Below, in pieces: positions 13,401-18,445 of a stretch of DNA of 64,000 nucleotides. The position numbers were made by a program, and so were the translations under genes. The DNA is from Pseudomonas fluorescens (GTDB lineage: Bacteria > Pseudomonadota > Gammaproteobacteria > Pseudomonadales > Pseudomonadaceae), in contig NZ_CP038438.1 in NCBI RefSeq assembly GCF_004683905.1, positions 2,108,001 through 2,172,000 of the forward strand, written 5' to 3'. Below the pieces are notes generated by a model. That model did not search any database, was not told where the DNA came from, and saw only the letters and a program-made list of their open reading frames with translations. Every line of letters begins with the position of its first letter. Within the stretch, counting starts at the first letter, position 1.

Positions 13401-16400
13401 GGCGCCTGGTTGCGCGAGTTGCAGGATTTCAACCTGGAGATGCGCGAGCGCGAATATACCCCGCTGACCGACGTCCAGCGTTGGGGCGGGCGTGCCGGGC
13501 AGTCGCTGTTCGACAGCATCATCGTGTTCGAAAACCACCCGATCGATCAGGCGCTGCGCGAGTGGCGCGATGATTCGCTGAAGTTTGGCGAGATCAGCAA
13601 CGCCGGCCTGACCAACTTTCCGATGGACTTGATGGTCACGCTCGAAGAGGGGCTGGTGATCGAGTACATGTTCCTGCGCGAGCATTTTGATCTGGCGACC
13701 GTGGAAGGCATCCGCAGCAACATGGAAGGCCTGCTCACGGCCCTGGTTCAGGACGCCGGGCAGGCGTTGGGACGCATCGGTCTGCCGACCGGTCAAGTCT
13801 CGCCCGCGCCGGATCTTGTCACGCAAGCGCAGACCACGCCGGTGCATCAGCGTATTGCAGGGTGGGCCGCGCAGCGTGCCGAACAAACCGCAGTGATCTT
13901 CAATGAGCAAGCCTTCAGTTATGGCCAGATCGAAGCGCGGGCCAATCGTCTGGCGCATGCGCTGATCGCCGAAGGTGTCGGTCCGGAAGTGCGGGTCGGT
14001 GTGGCCCTGCCACGCAGCGAAAACATGATCGTCGCGCTGTTGGCGGTGCTCAAGGCCGGGGGGGCCTACGTGCCGCTGGACGCAACCTATCCCCGCGAGC
14101 GCTTGAGTTATCTGATGCACGATTCGGGCATCGCCTTGCTGCTCAGCGATTCGAGTTTGCGTCAGGTGCTGCCGACCCAGGCCAACCTGCATGTGCTGGA
14201 ACTCGATCAGCTGGATCTGCGCGCTCAGCCAGATTCGGCGCCGCAGGTCGCGGTGCAGCCGGGCAACCTGGCCTACGTGATCTACACCTCCGGCTCCACC
14301 GGTCAGCCGAAAGGTGTCGGCGTGGCGCACGGGCCGCTGGCGATGCACTGCCAGGCGATCGGTCAGCGTTATGAAATGAGTGAGACCGATTGCGAGCTGC
14401 ACTTCATGTCGTTCGCGTTCGACGGCGCGCATGAGCGCTGGCTGACCACCCTGACGCACGGCGCGCGTTTGCTGATTCGCGACGACAGCCTGTGGACGGC
14501 CGAACAGACCTACGACGCCCTGCATCAGCATGGCGTGACCGTGGCCGCGTTCCCGCCGGTGTACCTGCAGCAACTGGCCGAACACGCTGAGCAGCACGGC
14601 AATCCGCCGCCGGTACGGATCTACTGCTTCGGCGGGGACGCGGTGCCGGTGGCGAGTTTCGAACTGGCCAAACGCGCACTGCAACCGCAGTACATCATCA
14701 ACGGCTATGGCCCGACCGAGACGGTGGTCACGCCGCTGATCTGGAAGGCCGCGGTCGACGATCAATGCGGCGCGGCCTATGCGCCGATCGGCAGCGTGGT
14801 CGGCGAGCGCAGCGGTTATGTGCTCGACAGCGACCTCAACCCGCTGCCGGCCGGCATTGCCGGTGAGTTGTACCTCGGAGGGGCGTTGGCGCGCGGTTAT
14901 CTGGGGCGTGCCGGTGGCACCGCCGAACGTTTCGTTGCCAACCCGTTCAGCGCCGACGGCAGTCGCCTGTACCGCACCGGAGACCTGGTGCGCCAGCGTG
15001 CCGACGGCACTGTCGACTATCTCGGGCGGATCGACCATCAGGTGAAGATCCGTGGTTTCCGCATCGAGCTGGGTGAAATCGAAGCGCGCCTCAAGCAGCA
15101 GCCGGGCGTGCGTGACGCCGCCGTAGTGGCCCGCGAGGGTGTCAGCGGCAAGCAACTGCTCGGCTACGTACTGGCCGCTGCCGAGACGCCGGCCGACGGC
15201 TTGGGCGAACGTCTGCGCGAGCAACTCAAGGTCAGCCTGCCGGATTACATGGTGCCGGCACACCTGATGGTGCTTGAGCGCATGCCGCTGACGCCGAACG
15301 GCAAACTCGACCGCAAGGCGCTGCCGAATCCGGATGCCGAACAGCGTCAGGATTACCAGGCGCCACGCACCGAGCTGGAAAAAGCCCTGGCGAAGATCTG
15401 GCAGGAGGTGCTGAAAATCGAACGGGTCGGGCTCACCGACAACTTCTTCGAACTGGGTGGCGACTCGATCCTCAGCCTGCAAGTGGTGGCCCGCAGCCGC
15501 GTGCTCAAGGCTCAGGGCCTGAGCCTGAAACTGCGCGATCTGATGCAGAAACCGAGCATCGGCGAACTGGTAGCGAGTGTTCAGGGCACGGCGGAAAAAG
15601 CCTCCGGGTTGCTGGCGATGAACGCCGAGGTCAGGGGCGTGGCGCCGCTGTTCTGCCTCCACGCCGGTTTTGGCACGGTGTTCGACTACGAGCCGCTGGC
15701 GCGGCGCCTGAGCGGTCAACGCCAGGTGTTGGCGATTCAGTCGCGGATGCTGCTGGATCCGGCGTTCAACGACACCTCGCTGCAGGAAATGGCCAGTGAT
15801 TACCTGGCGCAGATTCGCCAGAAACAGCCGCAGGGGCCGTATCACCTGCTGGGCTGGTCGCTGGGCGGAACGCTGGCGATGTTGATCGCCGCGCAACTGG
15901 AGCAGGCCGGGCAACAGGTCAAGTTTGTCGGGCTGGTCGACAGCTTCGTGCCGTCGGCGGCGGTCGACGCCGGGGCTGTCGATGACTGGCAAGCTGACCT
16001 GCGCGATTTCCTGCAGGTGACGCTGCCGGACGCCGCACCGGGCCTGTCCATCGACGGTGAAGAAACGCCGCACAACCTGCGTGCGCTGTTCCAGCGTGCC
16101 ATGAGCGCCGAGCGCGGGGCGTCGACTTATGTGGCGCTGGGTGCCGAAGAACTGGCGCAGGTGTTCAGCGTGGCGCGCCGGCTCAAGCAGTTGTCGCTCA
16201 AGCTTGAGCGCTGTGCGCCGCTGACCGTCAACCCGACGTGCTGGTGGACCTTGGGTCGCGAAGCCGAGGCACTGGAGCTGGCGGCGCAACTCGGCCAGCC
16301 GGGCATGGGCGGTGAATGGCTGGATTGCGGGCACTTCCAGATCCCGCGCGATGAAACTTTCCTGTCCGAGGCTGAAGAAATGCTCGGCCAGATCGTTGAA

Positions 16401-16418
16401 TCAGTAGTCATGTCCTGA
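1422..16418 (+). CDS. pvdD: Terminal pyoverdine nonribosomal peptide synthetase (4 modules, with E and TE domains)
   Basis: A 4998-residue cytosolic megasynthase. Domain order by motif: C1 (HHIIADGW, about residue 183), A1 (about 510-1010), T1 (Ser 1053, GGHS), C2 (HHIVSDGW, about 1238), A2, T2 (Ser 2128, GGDS), epimerase (HHLAVDGVSW, about 2307, plus RTVGWFTSLFP), C3 of the D-donor type (NHHILMDGW, about 2777), A3, T3 (Ser 3626, GGDS), C4 also of D-donor look (YHHILIDGW, about 3831), A4, T4 (Ser 4682), thioesterase (GWSLGG, Ser 4813; His about 4971). Specificity codes read by eye: A1 DILQLGLIWK (the glycine code), A2 DFWNVGMVHK (threonine), A3 DLWNNALTYK (alanine-like), A4 DGEACGGVTK (Glu at position 239 implies a basic side chain, Lys or hydroxyornithine). 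The TE makes this the last synthetase of the line, the position PvdD holds in P. aeruginosa. The pvdD name rests on that position and not on orthology, since subunit sequences vary between strains. Confidence 0.95.
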   Translation: MDKSVALRVAKRFITLPLDKRKLYLEKMLEEDVSPANLPIPETRSGFAAIPLSYAQERQLFLWQMDPHSTAYHIPSALRLKGRLDVAALERSFNAVAARHESLRTTFAEQGESFCQVIHPQLPLSISLAALPEGLDAAGEDAAIKAFVESETARPFNLQQGPLLRVALLKVAEDDHVLVLIQHHIIADGWSIKVLVNELIQHYAADTAGQPLSLPELEIQYADYAIWQRHWLEAGERERQLAYWVKTLGGEQPVLELPIDFPRPAVQSLRGARLELNLPADLGDALKQLAQREGASLFMLLLASFQALLHRYSGQAQIRVGVPTANRNRVETEGLIGFFVNTQVLNAEVSGQLPFNQLLAQVKQAAMDAQAHQDLPFEQLIEALQPERSLSHSPVFQVMFNHQTSRDQGRNAAQLPQLSVEDVQWEGRTAQFDLTLNTYESSDGFAAELTYATDLFKAETVERLARHWQNLLRGIVAAPSQRVGELPLLDSAEHGVLLQDWLRSADRTAQAECVQQDFSRRAQQTPQATALIIGEDVLSYGELDARSSQLAHKLIEAGVGPDQLVGIAVERSVEMIVGLLAILKAGGAYVPLDPAYPQDRLAYMIEDSGLQLLLTQSHLQTQLPIPPGVQALLLDQPHEWLAAYPQTAPDVAVNGEHLAYTIYTSGSTGKPKGVMVRHAALSNFVASMIEQPGICAADRMLSLTTFSFDIFGLEIYGPLLAGACVVLTGKDVHQDPQAVLELIERHAVTALQATPSTWRMLLDNEQAPILAGRTFLCGGEALSQELAQRMLALTPSVWNLYGPTETTIWSAQHALSADSSRPFLGTPIDNTALYILGSDLELNPLGAPGELLIGGDGLARGYFERPGLTAERFVPDPFSKTGARLYRTGDLTRYRAEGVIEYIGRIDHQVKIRGFRIELGEIEARLLALDSVRETVVVAQDGPTGPQLVGYVVPTADAFDEGELRAALKASLKAELPEYMVPAHLLFLAQLPLTPNGKVDRKALPAPDASQLQSTYIAPQTATQHSVAEIWQAVLKLDRVGLSDNFFELGGHSLLVTQVVSRVRQALNVQVPLRTLFEHSTLEDFVAALGVDQAHREPPIVALPRQQPLALSYAQERQWFLWQLEPTSTAYHVPAALRLRGELDLPALQRSFDALIERHESLRTCFVEQQGQTLQVIQAHGTLDLQVQDVAADLDEAALQALVAAETLHLFNLQQGPLLRVKLLRLAADDHALVITLHHIVSDGWSMNVMVDELVALYAAYSQGQSVQLPVLPVQYADYAVWQKQWMDAGERERQLSYWTAQLGDGDQPLLELPTDRPRPAEQSYRGARREIPLSLELATALKHLAQRENVTLFALLLASFQTLLHRYSGQADIRVGVPVANRNRVETEGLIGFFVNTQVLKAEFDSQQTFRSLLQQVKNTVLGAQAHQDLPFEQLVDALQPERSLSHSPLFQVMHNHQSQVRQAQGATRLPNLAIEGLPWASNTAQFDLTLNTFESSDNVWAELTYATDLFDVETIERLAQHWTHLLQGIVADSAQRIAELPLHDAAERAATLQQWNPAIRDFPSEQCLHQRIQQQAARAPQAIAVSCAGQALSYCELNSRANQLAHKLIASGVGPDVRVGLAVERSLDMLVGLLAILKAGGAYVPLDPTYPEERLSYMIGDSGIGLLLTQSHLLARLPVPDSVRSLMLDQDREDLEGYSDSNPQVRMSADNLAYVIYTSGSTGQPKGTLLAHRNVLRLFEATDAWFDFGATDVWSLFHSYAFDFSVWEIFGALLYGGKLLVVPYEVSRSPEDFFALLCREGVTVLNQTPSAFKQLMQVACAPEHAAQALALRYVVFGGEALEVKSLRPWFERFGDQAPQLINMYGITETTVHVTYRPISLADLQRDASSPIGEPILDLSWYLLDGDLNPVAKGCIGELYVGRAGLARGYLNRADLTSLRFIPDPFAADGGRLYRTGDLARYRADGVIEYIGRIDHQVKIRGFRIELGEIEAQLLEQAAVRQAVVLAQPGLSGQQLVAYLVPGDAALLDASPAEQALWRDSVRAELKANLPDHMVPAHLLLLAQLPLTANGKLNRMALPSPDASQAQQAYQAPQSAMEQGLAAIWQDVLKLPQVGINDNFFELGGDSIISIQVVSRARQAGIRLNPKDLFQHQTVQRLALVAQWGGDESTIDQQAASGAALLLPIQQQFFADEIPQRHHWNQSVLLQPRQALDAEKLEQVLRALVAHHDALRLSFTQRDGVWQAEHRAVEALPQNLLWQEDVADAAALEALGNRAQRSLDLQHGPLLRAVLANVADGTQRLQLVIHHLAVDGVSWRILLEDLQNAYQQLLNDQPLSLPSRTSAFKDWGEHLQRYANSPALQAELDYWQACLSDVSTDLPCKRVDASQDNRLAQTVQTRLGTELTRQLLQEAPAAYRTQVNDLLLTALARVIGRWSGQASTLIQLEGHGREELFNGVDLTRTVGWFTSLFPVRLTPADTLGESIKQIKEQLRSIPNKGIGFGALRYLGDAQAQQSLQALPSPRITFNYLGQFDGSFAGDEAALFVPSPDNAGLDQSPEAPLGNWLTLNGQVYGGELRVGWTFSSERFDSAVIEALAADYAAELAALIDHCLTPGIEGLTPSDFPLSGLTQAQLDHFPLAPRQVADVYPLSAMQQGMLFHSLYEQATGDYINQVRLDVEGLDPQRFQQAWQAAVDNHDILRSSFVWQGELARPVQVVHKQLDMPFRVLDWRDRDDCQSDLNALAAAEQAQGFDLSQGPLLRMVVVRLDEQRCHLIYTNHHILMDGWSNSQLLGEVLQRYSGVAQPPLAGRYRDYIEWLQRQDVQASERYWTAQLADLQAPTLLAQALQAQRGDAPRDGHGEHFCVLDAEQTRRLGEFARQQKVTLNTLIQAAWLLLLQRLTGQPCVAFGATVAGRPAELKGVEQQIGLFINTLPVIASPQSPSSVGEWLQSVQAQNLALREHEHTPLFDIQRWAERNGEALFDNILVFENYPVSEALAQGAPQELRFGEIHNHEQTNYPLTLLVHLSDELSMHFSYQCESFAAHSVVQLAGYLQRLLGQMSESGERSLSELNLIEHSPQVSTDFSTDLCIHQAIARQVAATPDALAVTFANTKLTYAELDAQANRLAHKLLELGVGPEVRVGVAMPRSEQLLIALLAVLKAGGAYVPLDPDYPADRVAYMLEDSRARVLLTEQAVALTLSVPGDTQVLLMDQVSLSGYSTVAPQTAVQPDNLAYVIYTSGSTGKPKGVAIAHRNVMALIDWSARVYSREDIQGVLASTSVCFDLSVWELFVTLANGGSLIIARNALELAQLPARDQVRLINTVPSAIAALHRAGQIPPSVRIINLAGEPLKQGLVDALYQQSTVEHVYDLYGPSEDTTYSTWTRRSAGGQARIGRALDHSASHLLDADLHAVPQGVSAELYLSGAGITRGYLGRAAMTAERFVPNPFVGSGERMYRTGDLIRQREEGELEYMGRIDHQVKIRGLRIELGEIEARLLAHAAVREAVVVASEVSGSQQLIAYLVPSDPAIIEANAEQQAELQQALGNWLSATLPDYMVPSHRLWLAQLPLTPNGKIDRKRLPALELSAAQLHVEPVNATEQALVEIWKEVLGLEQVSTHDSFFALGGDSIISIQVVSRARQQGLELSPKDLFQQPTIQQLALCVQAAEGRVAPEPALIDLPLHGLSEAQVAQLPLPAGQLDGLYRLSPMQQGMLFLGLNSPESDLYVNQLSVPVQGLEPLRLQAAWETVSRRHDILRTGFLWQDMAEPLQFVLADPQLPFSLLDWREQDHSAEALQGLADAERAKGFDLDQPPLQRLTLVQVSEHSYQLIWTYHHILIDGWSSSQLIGEVLSQYSGRPLAEAVPYRGYINWLQQQDANASEGFWRQHLSRLDEPTYLADAVTRTGSGRGHQALYSRLGATRTEQLKAFAQSQQITLNTLVQGAWLVLLSRYSGQRCVAFGATVAGRPASLPASESILGLFINTLPVIKDVPAEQAVGAWLRELQDFNLEMREREYTPLTDVQRWGGRAGQSLFDSIIVFENHPIDQALREWRDDSLKFGEISNAGLTNFPMDLMVTLEEGLVIEYMFLREHFDLATVEGIRSNMEGLLTALVQDAGQALGRIGLPTGQVSPAPDLVTQAQTTPVHQRIAGWAAQRAEQTAVIFNEQAFSYGQIEARANRLAHALIAEGVGPEVRVGVALPRSENMIVALLAVLKAGGAYVPLDATYPRERLSYLMHDSGIALLLSDSSLRQVLPTQANLHVLELDQLDLRAQPDSAPQVAVQPGNLAYVIYTSGSTGQPKGVGVAHGPLAMHCQAIGQRYEMSETDCELHFMSFAFDGAHERWLTTLTHGARLLIRDDSLWTAEQTYDALHQHGVTVAAFPPVYLQQLAEHAEQHGNPPPVRIYCFGGDAVPVASFELAKRALQPQYIINGYGPTETVVTPLIWKAAVDDQCGAAYAPIGSVVGERSGYVLDSDLNPLPAGIAGELYLGGALARGYLGRAGGTAERFVANPFSADGSRLYRTGDLVRQRADGTVDYLGRIDHQVKIRGFRIELGEIEARLKQQPGVRDAAVVAREGVSGKQLLGYVLAAAETPADGLGERLREQLKVSLPDYMVPAHLMVLERMPLTPNGKLDRKALPNPDAEQRQDYQAPRTELEKALAKIWQEVLKIERVGLTDNFFELGGDSILSLQVVARSRVLKAQGLSLKLRDLMQKPSIGELVASVQGTAEKASGLLAMNAEVRGVAPLFCLHAGFGTVFDYEPLARRLSGQRQVLAIQSRMLLDPAFNDTSLQEMASDYLAQIRQKQPQGPYHLLGWSLGGTLAMLIAAQLEQAGQQVKFVGLVDSFVPSAAVDAGAVDDWQADLRDFLQVTLPDAAPGLSIDGEETPHNLRALFQRAMSAERGASTYVALGAEELAQVFSVARRLKQLSLKLERCAPLTVNPTCWWTLGREAEALELAAQLGQPGMGGEWLDCGHFQIPRDETFLSEAEEMLGQIVESVVMS

Positions 16419-16444
16419 AACCTGCTGTGAAACCCAAGCAAAAC

Positions 16445-16471
16445 CGATCGGGCGCTGATGGCGCCCGATCG
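16445..16471 (+). terminator. Perfect 11-bp hairpin after the synthetase gene, possible weak terminator
   Basis: CGATCGGGCGC (16445-16455) and its exact reverse complement (16461-16471) enclose a 5-base loop, 26 bases after the synthetase stop. Only three T residues follow, so termination would be weak. The hairpin ends just before the ribosome-binding site of the next gene, so it could also moderate read-through or translation. Confidence 0.45.
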
Positions 16472-16485
16472 CTTTGGAGATTTGA

Positions 16486-17445
16486 ATGTCATTGAATCCT
16501 GATATCGCCGCATTTCTGCAATTGGTCGGCAACGGCCGGGCCAGTGGCAAACGCGTCGGCATGCATGAGCTGACCCCGAGCGAGGCCCGTGAACAATTCG
16601 ATCAGTCATCGTTGCTGATGGACGCCGGCGGTGAAGAACTGGCCGTGGTGGATGAGCTGCAATTGCCGGTGCGTGACGGTGCACTGTTGAACGCACGGAT
16701 CTACAGCAATCATCCGTTGCAGGCGGGCGCCGGACGTCCGGCACTGTTGTATTTCCATGGCGGCGGCTATGTGGTCGGCAGCCTCGACTCGCATGATTCG
16801 CTGTGCCGCGCGCTGGCCTTGCTGGCGGATTGTGTGGTGCTGTCGGTGGCGTATCGACTGGCGCCGGAACATCGCTTCCCGACGGCGGCCGACGATGCGC
16901 AGGATGCCTGGGACTGGCTGGTGGCGAGTGCTGCTGATCTGGGCATCGACACGGCGCGGCTGGCGATTGCCGGCGACAGCGTCGGTGGCAGCCTGGCCAC
17001 GGTGCTGGCTGCGCAACTGACGGATGCCGCTGTGCAGCCGCGTTTGCAGGTGCTGATTTATCCGGTCACCGATGCCAGTCGCAGCACGCCTTCGATCGAG
17101 CGTTTCGCCGAAGGTTATCTGCTGGAGAAGGCTTCGCTGCAGTGGTTCTACGCGCACTATCAGCGTGATGCCAGCGATCGTCTCGATCCGCGTTTCTCGC
17201 CGTTGCTCGGCGAAGTTCCGGCCGATGTCGCGCCGGTGCTGATGGTGTTGGCCGAGTGTGATCCGTTGCACGATGAGGGGGTGGCGTATGCCCGGCATTT
17301 GCAGGCGGCGGGGGTTGTTGTGGATTTGCAGGTGTACTCGGGCATGACCCATGACTTTATGCGGATGGGGGCGATTGTTGATGAGGCTGAAGAGGCGCTG
17401 GGGTTGATTGCTGGGCGCTTGGTAGAGGTGTTTGCTTTAGCTTGA
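16486..17445 (+). CDS. Alpha/beta hydrolase, hormone-sensitive-lipase-type esterase
   Basis: A 319-residue protein with the HSL-family signature HGGGYVVGS (oxyanion hole, about residue 90), nucleophile motif GDSVGGS (about residue 165), an acidic residue in ECDPLHDEG and a histidine in GMTHDF near the C-terminus. Together these give a complete Ser-Asp-His triad. No signal peptide is evident, so it is probably cytosolic. GGAG about eight bases before the ATG supports the start. It lies 67 bases after the terminal synthetase on the same strand, separated only by a modest hairpin, so it may be co-transcribed. A role in editing or trimming pyoverdine intermediates can be imagined, but nothing in the sequence shows it; the substrate is unknown. 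Confidence 0.85.
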   Translation: MSLNPDIAAFLQLVGNGRASGKRVGMHELTPSEAREQFDQSSLLMDAGGEELAVVDELQLPVRDGALLNARIYSNHPLQAGAGRPALLYFHGGGYVVGSLDSHDSLCRALALLADCVVLSVAYRLAPEHRFPTAADDAQDAWDWLVASAADLGIDTARLAIAGDSVGGSLATVLAAQLTDAAVQPRLQVLIYPVTDASRSTPSIERFAEGYLLEKASLQWFYAHYQRDASDRLDPRFSPLLGEVPADVAPVLMVLAECDPLHDEGVAYARHLQAAGVVVDLQVYSGMTHDFMRMGAIVDEAEEALGLIAGRLVEVFALA

Positions 17446-18395
17446 CGGGGTGGGTGGGTGAGTGGGTGAATATCCGTTGCTGCGGTAACGGCCGCCTAGG
17501 GTTCCGCCCTTACGGCGGGTCACTTTTGGCAAACGCCCCAAAAGTAACCAAAAGGTCTATGCCCTGACGTTCGGCCCTCGCTTAGGCTCGGGTTCCTTCG
17601 CTCCGGGATTCATCCGGGGGGCAGCGCCTACGGTTTGCTTCGCTGCACCTCCTCTCGCTGTGTTTGGCTGCGCCAAACGGTCGCTGCGCTCCCACCCCCG
17701 GATAAATCCCTGCACTCAGCCTGCCGACGGGCCCTGAGATCAAAAGCGGTACTCGAGCTAACGCTCATTGTGTTGAGTGGGGCGGCTTCGCCGCATGCGG
17801 GGCACGCAATCTGAACTGTAGGAGCCAGCCTGCTGGCGATGGCGGCCTGCGAGCCGACCAGTCTCTAACTGACCACACCCCATCCCCCTGTGGGAGCGGG
17901 CTTGCTCGCGAAGGCGGCCTGACAGCCGACCAAACTCCAACTGTAAACACCCAATCCCATGCAGGAGCTGCCGAAGGCTGCGATCTTTTGATCTGCTTTG
18001 GCTTTGGCTTTGGCTTTGGCTTTGGCTTTGGCTTTGGCTTTGGCTTTGGCTCTTGATGTGGCTTTTGATCTTTTGCCCCTTCGGCAGGCCGAGCGTAGGT
18101 GTCCATCCGGGGGTTAGGCGCGCAGCGCCATGCGGCGGAGCCGCATACATCGAGAGGAGGTGCAGCGAAGCAAACCGTAGGCGATGCCCCCGGATGGACA
18201 CCGTAGCGAGGGAACACTGAGCCTCAGCGAAGTGCCGTACGCCGGGGGAAGCCTTTTTGGTTACTTTTTCGGCGTTTGGAAAAAGTGACCCGCCGTAAGG
18301 GCGGAACCATAGGAGGCCGTTACCGCAGCAACGGATATTCACCCAAAACCCCAAGAGCCTGGTCGGCCCAAAGGCCGCCAAGCCCCAATCAGCCC
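17446..18395. repeat. Repeat-rich intergenic region with long inverted arms
   Basis: No credible gene lies in this 1-kb gap. An arm at about 17464-17549 is repeated almost exactly, inverted, at about 18259-18344. A second inverted pair lies further in (about 17605-17690 against about 18100-18210, sharing the tract around GGTTTGCTTCGCTGCACC). Between the arms lie two REP palindromes (17817-17847 and 17889-17919), a tract typical of Pseudomonas repeats (GCCGAAGGCTGCGATCTTTTG) and a hexamer microsatellite. Lysine-proline-rich frames across the hexamer are a by-product of the repeat. Confidence 0.85.
17996..18049. repeat. Tandem hexamer CTTTGG, nine copies
   Basis: Nine uninterrupted copies of CTTTGG, flanked by a partial copy on each side. 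It sits between the arms of the large inverted repeat. Arrays of this kind change copy number by slippage, so it may differ between strains. Confidence 0.95.
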
Positions 18396-18398
18396 CCC

Positions 18399-18427
18399 AA
18401 AAAAAACGCCAGCAAATGCCGGCGTTT
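18399..18427 (-). terminator. Intrinsic terminator of fpvA
   Basis: Read on the minus strand, AAACGCCGGC, a 4-base loop and GCTGGCGTTT form a 10-bp stem with one G-U wobble, followed directly by a run of T. It lies about 20 bases beyond the fpvA stop. Confidence 0.85.
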
Positions 18428-18445
18428 CAGTGAGCGCTAAACGTA

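Noticed and set aside
1209..16334. Very long minus-strand open frames (over 2000 and 2800 codons) opposite the synthetase genes
   Set aside because: They mirror the plus-strand codon pattern of high-GC DNA, have no domain signatures, and are Gln/His/Arg-rich. The plus strand carries complete peptide-synthetase motifs.
17758..18381. Lysine-proline repeat frames across the intergenic repeat
   Set aside because: They arise from translating the CTTTGG array and inverted repeats; no ribosome site or conserved domain.
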